From Fratercula arctica (lineage: Eukaryota; Chordata; Aves; Charadriiformes; Alcidae): a stretch of 64,000 nt of DNA. The notes beneath the pieces are model-generated. The model ran no database searches and was not told the origin of the DNA. It saw only the letters and a list, made by a program, of their open reading frames with translations. Positions 24,261 to 36,700 of this stretch are shown here, in pieces. The DNA lies in assembly GCA_947846985.1 (NCBI GenBank), contig CANTUZ010000005.1, positions 48,945,389-49,009,388 on the forward strand, read 5' to 3'. Each line of letters opens with the position of its first letter. Within the stretch, counting starts at the first letter, position 1. The position numbers were made by a program, and so were the translations under genes.

Positions 24261-24600
24261 GGGAGGGGGAGGTCCCGAGCGGGCGGTGTCTGGCGCGGCA
24301 GGACGGTGCCGCTCCTCGGAGGGGCCGGGGCAGGCCCCGGGGCGGCTCCGGCTGCTCCGCCCGCGAACCGGGTGGCCCCAGGTGGCTACCTCAGACGGCG
24401 CCGGCAGCCCGCCCCACCCTGTGGCAGCCACAGGCGAAGGAGGCCGGAACTGCCGCTCCAGAGCCGAGGGCTCCGTGTTGCGGCCACCGCGTATCGGCTG
24501 CCCCACAGGCACCTAGCCCGGCCCGGGGCGCCGAGCCCGGCTCGCTGAGCGCGTCAGGCGGGCACCGGTACCGGCAGAGCCGCTGCCCGGAGCACAAGGC

Positions 24601-25612
24601 TGACTTTAAACGCCGACAAGCATGGGGTGGCGCCGCGCAGAACGCCTTTATTAAAAAATATTAATGTCTACCGAGTGCACGGTGAAACGTTTGCCAGGAC
24701 AGCTCGAGGAAACGGCTTTCTGCCCAAATCAAACCAATCCGTAGCTGCAGCTGGCCGCAGCTATTGCCAGTTCACCGAGGAGCCGGTTGAAGGTAGCCCT
24801 GAAAAACACAACAGCCCTTTTTCCTTCTCATGGTTTTTGGTGACACAGAAAAATCTTAAGCTTTTCCTTTCCTCTGCCAGTTAATGGTAAATACCAACCC
24901 AGCAGCATCTGCCTGTCTCCTGCTCCTCAGCAAGACCTAAAAGCTGCCAAATTCAAACATGGGTCTGTTCAACCTTTCTAAGTTTGCAAGCAAACTGCAA
25001 GAGTTCAGTTTCTCAGGGATGCCAGAGTTCCCAGAGCCTGTTAAACAGTAAACTTTGGCCTGTAACTCAAACCCATTAAGTAGAAACAAGAAAAAAAGTT
25101 TACAAATGGTGTGAGAAGGGTTAAACTAATGCAAGGGATTAGTTTCTCTCAGGACAAAGAACATATTCCCACAACTATGACAGTTCTTGGTGCTGCCAGA
25201 GTTTTCCCCATCAGGCTTATTAGATATTTCACCAAAAAAACCCCAGGCTGCTGCTCCAAGCCACTCTTGCTCTACCATAAGACAAATTTTATTGCACTGT
25301 CGACACCTACAATTAATGAATCCTTTACACACAATAATTCCCAAGTAAGATGTATGACATGCAACTTTTGTTGAATATTTAAATTCCTATCCAAAAATTT
25401 GCATTTAAAAGTTGAATTTCTTAAAAGTTGAAACAGTTAATGCAGTCTTGCTAAGATCTATTCGTTAGTGGCAAACTGCTCAATGCATCTATAGCAATCT
25501 AAGGACTAAGTCACTAAAAACAAAAAGGTACCACGGTACTTTTTTACTAAGCCAACACAAAATGTTGCAGAGTAACTGGGAAACAATGAGCCAAACAAAA
25601 TTACAAAATGAA
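24601..25612. other. API5-TTC17 intergenic spacer or distal API5 3' UTR
   Basis: No coding signature was seen. AATAAA signals in API5 sense occur at 25288-25293 and 24647-24652, so parts of this stretch may belong to longer API5 3' UTR forms. The right part is AT-rich, and the left part grades into the TTC17 CpG island. Confidence 0.5.
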
Positions 25613-25618
25613 TTTATT
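25613..25618 (-). terminator. Candidate API5 polyadenylation signal AATAAA
   Basis: AATAAA on the minus strand is followed about 10-25 bases later by a U/GU-rich segment (TTTTGTAATTTTGTTTGG). It lies about 2.08 kb after the API5 stop. Rival AATAAA hexamers lie at 26909-26914, 26678-26683, 25288-25293 and 24647-24652. Confidence 0.4.
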
Positions 25619-26710
25619 CCAAAAGCGCAAGGGAACATTTACAATTCATCAACATAGCAAACAGGTGTCTCCTCCACAAGAACTCACTGCATTAAAATTA
25701 AATATGAAACTGCGGGTGGGTGGGGAAATCTAACTACTTCTGAGGGCACAAGAACTTTGCACATCACCTCTGAAAAACAGGAGTCGCATAAAGAAAACTC
25801 ACTCAAAATTCAGTGAGAAAATAAGCTGCTAGGACCTAGTTATTAGTCTAAATATAAGCTATGTTTAGGCTTTGAGATTACATTTTTAAATTATAGCCAC
25901 TAGTGCAAAATGTCTATTTTTTCCCCCCAGTGGAAGCTTATTACCCATCTAGTGCCTATTTTCAGAGTGATGTTTTGATCTCATGAATTTGTCCGTGAAA
26001 GCTCTTTGCCAAGTTTGTTGTTTTTAGTGACAAATCTGACTTCTGCAGCTGGCATGTAATCAGAAATACAAAGTCAGCTCCCATGTCCTGGAATGTCCAA
26101 AGTGGTCTGCCTACTGCTCCAGAGTTAAGCAAAAACAGATTTCTAATTTAGCATTGACAATGTCTTTAACTTTGACATAGTTTCAGTATTCTGACCTTCT
26201 GATGGTAGTGATAAATATCAAAGAGTGTTAATGAAGACACCTGATTCACAAACAAATACAAATGGAACTAGGTGGGGAAACATCACTGTCAGGCATTTGT
26301 CTGTGTCTGTGGATATCAAATGGCTGGACAAAGAAAAAAGGAGGATAAGAAATAATCTTCATTCATCTAAAGCCTAAACTATTCTACATCAACACGCCCT
26401 GGAACACTTATCAAAATTCTTTTCCTCTGTCTCCACTTCTTTTTGCTATCTGCTAATTCCTTTACAATGTTGAATGACCTGAGAAGTAAAAATTTTGATT
26501 GGTGAGAATAATAAAAAAAAAAAAAAAAGCATTGTGCTCTTACATTGTATTTTCTGGGTGTACACCAGTAAATAAGAATCCCAAGTTGCTATGGAAAAAA
26601 ATAGCATGGAATTGTTACCTTTTCCACCTAAATTGAACTACATAGCTGGTATTTTTCAATGTTACACAAAATACAATTTTATTTATATATTTTAAAATGT
26701 AACTGTATTG

Positions 26711-26775
26711 GTAAAAAAAAAAAAAACAAAAAAACAAAAAAAAAATCACAGAAAAAAAAAAACCAAACCACAACC
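26711..26775 (+). repeat. A-rich low-complexity tract
   Basis: Several A runs of 7-14 are broken by C or TCACAG. It lies within the presumed API5 3' UTR, where the transcript would be U-rich. Confidence 0.75.
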
Positions 26776-27691
26776 AACCCTCAAGTGCCAACTAATCCAG
26801 AAATCTGCAAAACATAGAAAAGAGCCAGGTACTGCCATGGTCCAGCTCCAGCCTACGAAGCTTAATCACTGCATCAGTCTTTACCCATTCCTGGAATAAT
26901 TTTAGTCATTTATTGTTTTGTTTTTCCTGTTCATTTACTGAAATTTCATGGCATAGCTATATGCACATATTCATATTGAACATTAAAAATTCATTTGCAA
27001 AACATCACTTTTGCATTACAATGCACGGAGAAGAGTAAGATGTGCAAACCAAGAAACACCACATTCTCCACATCTCTAAGTAAAAGGACTACTTCATGCT
27101 ATAAGCAAAATAAATTTCCATCCATATTGCAAACTTAAAAAAAAAACCAAACCAGCATGTATCTCATTCAATTCCATTTAAAAAAGTAAATCAAAGCAAA
27201 TTTAACAATGGTACTCTTCTCCACATATTGCAAAATACGGTTACAGATGAGGAAAGGACTACTTCAGCTGCTAAGCCTTATCTGACACTTATCTCTGTTG
27301 TCATGCCTTTCCTGTCCATTACTTAATACATAAACTCAATTATATAGTTTTAGTTATGCAGTAGCTGATTTTTAGGTTAATATACAAACTGTCAAGATGT
27401 AGCTTTTGGTAAAACATCTATGCTCTTTTCCATTTTTGAATAAATCCTGAAGACACTTCAAAAATAAGAACCCAAAACTGCTGACCATAAGCATCCAAAA
27501 ATACAATTGTAGTTTCACTATGGACAAGTTGCAGTCCGTTAGAAAAGTAGATCATACATACAAAGGTATAAAGAACATTTAAGTCAGTCTTAGTGGAAGG
27601 CAGTCCTTGAAGGAAACAATACTCCAAGCAAACTTGCTGAGTAGCACTTTCACTTTAGCCCTTCAGGGCCATGGAAGATTTAGTGGTTTAC

Positions 27692-27771
27692 TCAGTAGAT
27701 TCTTCCTCGGCTACGATTACCACGTCCTCCCCAGCCTCTTCCTCTTCCACCCCGGAAACCACCTCTTTGCT
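27692..27771 (-). CDS. API5: API5 coding exon 14 (residues 498-523 and stop), RGG-like tail
   Basis: The exon encodes QRGGFRGGRGRGWGGRGNRS and then RGRIY, followed by TGA at 27692-27694. The Gly/Arg-rich tail suggests RNA contact and arginine methylation. It is one residue shorter than human. It lies 1.5 kb after exon 13. Confidence 0.97.
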
Positions 27772-30700
27772 CTGAAATAAAAGTCAAAACTTCTCATACA
27801 GAGTTTATGCTGGATATGGATTAAAATTAAATAGCAATAACTGGAGGTATTGAAGTCTGACTGAAGTGCCTGAGGCTAATCCTGCTTACATACCATAAGA
27901 TCTCAGAGTTACACTGTGATGGACAACGGACCCTACTAATTGTAAAAGGTCAGGAGAACTAGCCTGTCTAAACTAAATGTAGTCTTTCTGCATACTAATA
28001 CTATGATATGTAACTGTCACATTAATTTAGAACTACATTTGGGGCAATCCTTTATCACAAAATTGAAAACTGGTCTGTAAAGAACTTCATTAGGCTACCT
28101 AGCTCATCCTTCTGTCCAGTAACACCGTGTTGATCTCGAGGTGCTTGTCTGACTTGCTCCTAGTGATTTTATAAAATGACAGAAAACCACAACTTTGCCA
28201 GTCTATCTGTCCTTTTTTATCCTTTGCAATAAGTTATCACCAGCATACTTAAGTATTTTTGCTGGGCTGGTATCTTAACTATATCCAATTAAAAAAGTCT
28301 TCGACGTAGACAGATACCACACAAACCGCAGAAAATGCTTCCTTTCCCTTTGTTAAGAACAAATCTGGTTACAGCAAAAAAACCCACAAAATATTTTGTT
28401 AAAAGTTTCACTGGATGCGTTTGAAAATATATCAAACTAATTCTCCTTCAAAATCTGATGAGAGGCCTAAGCATCTCACTAACAAGAAACAGCAGCAAGC
28501 AATAAAACGTTTTTGGTTGAAAAGTTCCTAATTTTTAGAACCACAGGACTAAAAGCTTATCTTAAAAGACACAGGTGTATCACTTGAAGTCTGCAGTAAG
28601 AAATTTGCAGAAGATTTTATCTTTTGTCCTTTTTTTATATATAAGACAGTGCTTTGTATCATTTTTTCAACCTACGGGCATGGCTGTAATTTGTCATAGC
28701 AGGCTGTTTACTTGACAGAGGTAGGACCAACAGGCCTACAGGGAAGACAAGGATGGGTTGCTGCCACTGTTGGGCCTATTCATCCAGTCTGCAACTGCTC
28801 TCACGTTTTACCCAGAAATATGACTTGCAGAGAGACAGAATCGCTCTGACTGGGAGCATTAGGACATAACTTTCCGTATGCACAGTGAACCTGGCAATTC
28901 CTGGGAGTTCTGGATCAGGTCTGCAACATCAGCAGTGGCTGTAATAGGAATTCAGCACAGGTCCAGTTGTGTGACAGGAGGTGGCCCAGCTCTGCCACTT
29001 GCAGAAACTGATCTGTCCAATGGGAAATTTGGGGTGTGAGTGCTGCGTGTCATAATAGAGAATGTAATAGTTCAATTACTAACTCTATGTATTAAAACAC
29101 TACTAAAACTAACTTGCAAATGACGTATAGTTTATAGGCTGGTAACACTCAAACACTGTAATAGATCAACAGCTACAAAGAGACCGTTACACGTAAGAAT
29201 TGGTGACAGCACGATCTGATCTTCTGAGAATGTGATTGTAAGTTGGCTTAATTTGTTTGTTCCCCTTGCCCCAAGGCGCAACCGTCACTAGACAAAGTTT
29301 TTCCAAGCTGCCTAACTTACCGTAAGAAAAACTACCCAAATTACTGCTGTATTTTCCACTGGGAGGGTTATATATTTGCCTGGCATCCCTTTTTGGTCCT
29401 GCCGAAGCCTTCTTTGGGGGTGAACTTGAGGTTGTATCTTCATTTGCTCTTTTTTGACTGGCAGAAGAAAACAAAAACAGATCATTACATCCCTGTGGTG
29501 ACAAGTACAGAAATAGCAGTTCAGCCTAAGATTAACCACTGGAAGCTAGCAGCAGCTAATGGAGATGCCCTGAATAATACTTCAAAAGAAGTAGTAAACT
29601 AGTCTCCAGTTGATTCAGCCTATTGTATCCCTAAAGCAAGACTAAGATTATCACACCACAGCCTTAATTCCTTCCAAGATGGGTGTTATTTTTGGTTGTG
29701 AAACTTTTAGCTATAATACATATATTATATACACACAGCTTGGGATCTTTATATTGTAAGCAACAAAAATTAACACTGCCATTTTCTTTTTTTTTTATGA
29801 AAACCTCTTACCTTGCATCTGCCTTCTGTACCGGTTTCCAGGACAGCGTAACTGTACTTTTATAAGAAGGAGGAATGTGGAAGAGATCCTATGGAGGCAA
29901 AAATCGGACAGCTTATTCTACGGTTAAATTCATGTCAATTGCACTTCAAAATTTTAGCTACTTATTCAGACTCCAGAGTAACAGTTACTTTCCAACAGTC
30001 TTAAGTCTTTTTTGAAGTCCCATGGCAGAGGGAGAAGGCAGCAGTAACTAACTACCTTATCTGGCTGCCATAGCCCATACTAAGAAATTCAATTGAGATT
30101 TATATTAACAGAATAGTGTCTTATACCGACATAATATGCTTTCTCTCCCCCTATACACTTTAAGCATCTTATAATGAACTACAATGGCTCCTGCAGGGAG
30201 ACATTTGATATCCCTGCTATGATGGTAAAAGATACACTTCTCAATACTGTGGGCAAAGTTTTTGGTTTATCACGGTGATTGAGGGTGAGAGATGAGAAGT
30301 AAGGGAAGAGACAAAAGGTGGCTAGAAGAAATCAGAATGGTTTCAAGGGCTCTGGATGAAAGTAATTTTCTGCAGCTCATCTCTCCTAGACTCTTTGGAG
30401 AAAAAAGTTGTGTATAGCAGCTTGCTATTCCTCCTCCCTCCTTTACATTTCCTTGCACCTCTTTAAACTATTCTTTACCCCTCCCTGCCACTGCAGGAAA
30501 GGGAAATGACAAGGAAAAAGGCTCATCCAGAATCCAGAGATCCCTAAAGCAAGGTCTTTTTCTCCTGTGGGCAACTAGTGCTGCAAAAAAAAAAGGGCCT
30601 CAACCCCCTATCCCAACAGCAGCGGCTAAGCACCTTGCATAAACAGCAGGTCTATGTCTCCTCAGAAACAGTAAAGAGGGCAGCAACCCTGAGCTGGCTA

Positions 30701-33700
30701 ACACTGACTAACTTAATAACACAATACAGCTTAGTTCAAATCTATTCCTTTTTTCTGCACAGATTACTCTATTGTGTGAATTTACTCCTCTGTAATGTGA
30801 GGACTTACCTTGATTAAAACATTAATGTTATTGGTTATTTTCAAGGCAACCACTTTAATCTTGTTCTGTAAAAAAAGAAACACCACTGAACATCTATTCT
30901 AGTACCTTTTAATTATGCCAACTGCATTTGATGAAGTCGTAACATTAAACTGACTGCTCTTCCTAGTGAATTGCTATAGCAATAGTAACAGCATGCACAC
31001 TTCTGAGTTTTCATTACAACTATTTTTAGGCTTCTTGCAGTTTTACACTAACTGGTTGCTTTTAATGTTCCAGTGTACTTCCCCCTGTATTTTTTCCCCC
31101 CCAATATATGAAAGTTTCCCCTTCGAAACAAAACACAGAGCACTTACACCAAATACATCTGGATGCAGAGAGTAACTAACAGTAGAAACTAAAAGATCAT
31201 CTTAGCTTACAAAATGCACCATCAGGTAAGATGCAGTTGTGATAGATGTTAGCAGTACTATTCCCTCAATCTATTCGCACACTTACAGACTACAGCCCAC
31301 TAATGTGTGCGAATGGTTATTTCTGTAGGCTCAATTAGAAAGATCAGAATTCCTGAACAATACCTACCTCCTCTGTTTTCAAGGCTTCTCCTGTTTTTCC
31401 TTGAAGTGCTAGACGAAGCTGTCGAATATACACCTGCAACCCTCGAGCAAAATACTGTAGCCTAAAAAATTTAAAAGTAATCTGTTAATAAATTTTACAT
31501 ATTCCCATAAAATAAAAACGTAAGCAAAGCAAAGCTGAAATCTCGCCCCCCCAACCCGCCTTAGGAAAAATGCTTGAAATAAGTCTTCTATCAACCTGAT
31601 TTGTGCTTCTTTAGCATCCAGAAAATAATAGTTCACACTTTCTAACAGAAGTCTATCACTTGCCTCTAAATGATTACCTGATTTTAAAGTCTTTCAATTT
31701 CTCCGCGTTCAGCTTGGCTGTGAGGAAGTCTGGGAGTTTACGACCTAGCTGATGGAAGCTATACAATAAACACTCCACATAACTGAATTGCAACTTGGGC
31801 TCTTCATTGCCAGCATTCTCCCCATTCTCTGCTTCCTCTGGAGGAAGAGGCATATACTCCTAATGAACAGAAAGGAAAAACTAATGCATGGGACGCATTT
31901 ATGCAGACTGACTGTTCTTTTGCAGCATTTGAACTGGAGGGTTTATTTATGCTGACAATCTAAGAAGTATCCCCCATCCCTATATTAACGTGATGAACTG
32001 CTGCATGAAGTCCTGGTGTAGGTGGTTTGCCTACACTTACATGACTAGATACCTCTGACTCAAAGGAAATATTATGGTTGCACTGCTACCACAGGAACCA
32101 ACAATGTACTACCACTAGTGCTTCTGAAACAGTGCTGAATTTGCTTAAAATTGTCAGCACAGATACAGCCTTTAATGAGATCAACGTGAGTCTCTCATGA
32201 CTATAAAATTTAAGAAGAATAAAACCACATGAGTTTACTGGATTAAAAGCATTACGCAGATGACAGCTCTCTATTTCTACAAAGGCTTTGAATTGCAAAA
32301 TGATATTTGATCTTACACCACGGACAGAGCTATCTTTGAAATAGCCACTTTAGAAAAAGGATAAATAGATTAATAAATAATAAAAAGTTGTTTTGACAAA
32401 AACTTTTTTAAAGTGCTTTTTTTCACATGAGTAAAAATTGAATTAGTCTTACCAGTAATTTATCAAACAGCTTCTTCAAATTTGATTCAAGCTTTTCCAT
32501 ATCGCCACAAAATGAACTCATTTCAGCAAGAAGCTTCAAAACCTACACGTGAGGATAGATGGGTTTTTGTGTGTTAACTGAAAAGCACAAAGACTTAACT
32601 TTCAACCTAAAAGCGATTATCACATCGCTATGGCTGGCCCAGTAGAGGTCAGCTATTACAATTAAACCCCTCCCAAACATCAGGAAAGAATACAAGGAGG
32701 AACATGCCTAGTCTGTTTTTCATGTCCTCAGAAACACAGGTTTGCGTGTCTAATCCCAACAAGCATAATTAGTCAACAAGTAAACAAAACCTTCATCCCT
32801 CATGTCTGCAGTGCAGCTCAGCTTCAAAGTGAGATTCACAGAGATCTAGCTGAAGCTACAGCACTGATTAACGTAAGCAAAATTACAGAAATGAGGCCAC
32901 TCCCTTAGGAGGATAAGTTAGCACAAGCCATGCAACAATCATTTCAGTAAATGGTATCTGCTTAAAACAATTGACAGTAATATAAAAATTATTACAGTGA
33001 TCTACTTATGCTAGCCTTGCCTCAAAAGCTTGGGACAAATGACACATGCTTTAAAAGGCAATGCTCAGTCATGCCTCAATATGGCAAACTTTTTTTTTCT
33101 AGTGTAGCTAGTTTTCTTCCAAGTCAAGAACTGAAAAACACTTAAGACAGACAACTGTAATTTTTAAAATAGCTGTCTTTGCCTAAGATGCTTATTTTTT
33201 ATGATTTGAAAGATATTTTAGCTTTTGCTTACCTCTAACTGGATATCAAGACCCTCCACTGGAGTGGTCAAAGCACTGAGGTTTGGCAGAACATGCTCGC
33301 AGAAGTAAGTAACAAATTTCGTGGAATGAACGTTTTTCTGCAAAAAACACCACACATAATCCCTTCAAACTCAAAGAGTAGCCTGAATAAAATGTTTTTC
33401 CCCCATTACTCTGCCACCCTTATATAGCTTTATTAAATTTCCCTCTAACTCCTAAAACACAGACACTCTTCCACGTAGCTTAAACTCAAAGGATCTGCAA
33501 CCGGGGCTGAAAAGATTGCCTATAACCCAAGAATATGCCTTTAAGTGCTGAAATGTCGTGGCCCTAGACTTGAAATAATCAAACTCATATATGTATGAAC
33601 CTAATGTGAGAATCTTGTCAAAATTCACTGTAACATCTTAAATGTTGAAGAGCGAAGAATAATCCAAAAGCTCTTTGTGTTTGGAGGCTTTAAGCGTGTT

Positions 33701-36700
33701 TTCCAACATTTTAATACATTAGAAGCTGAAGGTGGAGAAGTACTGATATGCTGTCCTTCCAACATAATTGCTAAGAACACCAAAGAGAAGCTACAACTGT
33801 TAACTTTCCACAATATTCCTCATGCAAAGCAAATAAATGCATACCGAGAAGAGTGGCACTGCCTGCCGAGTACACTGCAGAAGTCTGTCCACACAATCCG
33901 GATCAGATGGATTGAATGTTTGTTCCAGGTCAGCTTGTTCAGCTACCAGCTCCACTAGTTGTTGCCTCCCGCTTACTGTCTGTAAGCTTTTTAATCCAGA
34001 CAATATTTTCATGAATAGAACAAATTCCTCGCCCGTCACATCTTCCAGCACCTAAACAGAACACCAGAAAACATATTTCTATGGTGGTAGTTTGCAAACC
34101 TTCAAGTCAAACCTACTTGATTTGAAAAGGTAAAATAGGCAAATATTTAGCTTCTAGTTATTAAAAAACACAAGTTTAAAGGAACACATGAAAATACGCA
34201 GCATAGTTGTATGCACCTCCAAATTAAAGTAACTGACATCAAGTTGTGCATAGGAAGCATCATTTTTCTTGAACTCTAACCTTAAGAACAAATTTCTTAT
34301 CTAAAAAAATTGTATGCTTCAGGCAGAATAAACGCTAAATGAATATCTACTCATTATTGGTTGTTTCAATACTTTTGTATTTTTCTCAGCTTGGGGAATG
34401 CACAGGAATCTCATGAAATTCAACAAAGACAAACGCAAAGTCCTGCACCTGAGATGAACTAACTTCCCTGCATAGCACGTGTTGGGGACTGACTGGTGGG
34501 GGAACTGCTCTGCTGAAGACTCTGAGGGTTCTGGGGGACAGCAGGCCAAACTTAAGTGTCAGCAGCATTCCTTGGGTGATGAACAGTGTCCTGGGCTGTG
34601 ACAAGAGCATAGTCAGTAGACTGAGGGAAGCAAAGGGATCGAGGATTCTTCTTTGCTAGGCCCTCATTAGAGCAAATCTGGAATACTGCACCTAGTGTCG
34701 GGCCCTCCTGTATGAGGAAGTTGTTGATAAGCTTTAAAAAGCCCATCCAACAAGGTGATCAGTGTCTAGAGAACACGACCTGTGAGGAGAACCTAAGGAA
34801 ACTGGTCTTTTTCAGCCTAAACAAAAAAACTCAAAAGGGGGTGAGGTGACCTAACACTAATCTTCCAATACTTAAGAGCAAGTCACCAAGAGTAGGAGCC
34901 AGGTTCTTTACCAAGGTGGACAGGGTGAGAATAAGACAATGATACAAAACTGAAACAGGAGGTTCCAACGGGATAAAAAAAAAAAAAAAATCATGTTGAG
35001 GATAATTAAACATTGAGACTGGTTGCCTAGACAGTACAGGAAATCCTTAGAGGTTTTCAAAACCCAACTGGACAAAGTACCAAGAAATCTGATCTCAATT
35101 CAGCTCTGAGCATGATTCACTGAGGTGATCTCCCAAAGTCCCTTTCCAACGTGAATGTTTCTATGACTCTAATAAAAGTCACTCTCAGTAAATGAGAGGA
35201 GCATAGCACTGTTCTAACATTCCCATAAAAAAATACTGCCAAGTTTGGATTGTAGCAGAATAGGATAACTAGAAGACCGCATTTGTACAATGCTTAACTC
35301 TACATGTGGTTTAAACAAACAGACCTCCAAAGCAATGCCAGTGGTAAGGAGTGGTTCAAATAATACTTAAGTTTGTACAGAAATAGGACACTCACTTTCT
35401 TTGATTCAGTCAATATGAATTCTTCTACCTCCTTTGTCATCACCTCCTCAGGCAGGGTTTTCAGTTTTGTGGAGAGGAACTTGATGGCTCGCTCTCTCAC
35501 AATATCCTCTCCCTGAAGAATTTGACTGAATAAGCCTCCCAAAGTCCCTGAATGGAGAATAAATCAGGTAACGCAAATTATTTTAGAAGTTAAGAGCTGA
35601 ACCTTCTATGCAAAGAGACATTTCCACCTCTAAGACTCCATGACACATTTTAAAAATAACTGCTATACTAACTTTTAAGAAAAAACACAATTTTCATGTA
35701 GCTTGACATAAGAATCCACGTTCTTTCATTGGTCTGTATAATTCAGACCCACAATTCTCAAAAAGTTCAGTATCATTTGTAAAACCAATCAATGAGTGTC
35801 TCTCTAACTTTTGCCTTGTACTAAGAAGATACAAATTGAGTCCCGTTCTCATCCTGCTAGAGACTGCAAAGTATTAGTAAAAGAGATTTATAGAAAAATG
35901 CGTCCTTTACCTTTAGCATCCATCTTAAATATACTGAGCAAAGCATTGTTCACCAAATTGAATTCTGCAGAATCATCTGAAGAGAGAAAAAAAAACTTGA
36001 AATGCATATCCTTAAAAAGCAAACATAAGAGCAGATAAACAAAGATTTCGGACATCACACAAAAAGTATTCTATCCTTAGCATTTAATTCTAAACAATAT
36101 AACTTGTATTTTTAACGACTACTAGACTGAGGATGTAGAAACCCACGACTACGAAAGCTGGAAGAAAAACAAAAAGCTATTTCCTCCTTCAGCCTCTCTG
36201 CCAAAACTTTTAATACCACAAACTTGGTAGGACTGAAAACTTGAAGGGAAGTGATTAATCCACATATCTAGTAATTTTAAGGAACAGTTGAATAAACAAG
36301 CTGGCCTTTACTAAATTAAGGTGAAATAAGTCATTATAAACTTTTAAGTAGTCTACAGTACCTATAGACGGGAGAAAATTTTCCTCTTGACCTAAACTAA
36401 ATGGAGAAATGTGCAAGTATCCAAAAAAAAAAAAGTCTCTTCTGAGAAGCCTAGAGATGCATTTCTAATACAAGTTTGAACATCTAACATTTAGCACTGT
36501 ATAACTTACTGACATTAAAAACCCCCAACATATTGTATGTTAAATTCTGAATTAAGTATTTTGTACCAAAACCACGTTTTATGGAAGAAAATGCCTTCAG
36601 GATTTTTAAAGTTCCCGAATACCTGAATTAGAAATCAAATAATTCTTTTCAGAAGGCAATTTGCTGCAGTCCAAAACAGGGCTTTCATCCCCCCCCCGCC

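Larger units (their letters stand above)
23600..24600. promoter_or_regulatory. TTC17: CpG island promoter of TTC17
   Basis: A sharp rise in G+C and CpG density surrounds TTC17 exon 1. No TATA box was seen at a fitting distance. GGAA-containing elements occur near 24230-24245 (CCGGAACCGGAACC). Two AAGATGGCGGC / AAAATGGCGGC motifs overlap the candidate start codons. The transcription start is probably within about 24.2-24.5 kb but cannot be fixed from sequence. Confidence 0.85.
25613..27691 (-). other. API5: Probable API5 3' UTR
   Basis: The stretch runs from the API5 stop to a candidate poly(A) signal. It is AT-rich, with A/C-rich low-complexity tracts at 26511-26528 and 26711-26775, and I see no coding potential. 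A length of about 2.1 kb is in keeping with the roughly 2 kb 3' UTR I recall for mammalian API5. The exact 3' end is inferred, not seen. Confidence 0.5.

Noticed and set aside
24201..24512. Upstream extension of the TTC17 exon 1 frame (ORF start at 24512)
   Set aside because: The CpG island lacks stops by composition. The family start is at MAAA just before the leader, and the extension is not conserved.
23623..24548. Plus-strand ORFs of 108-200 codons across the TTC17 CpG island
   Set aside because: They are Arg/Pro/Gly/Ala-rich antisense shadows of GC-rich DNA and overlap the true exon 1 on the other strand.
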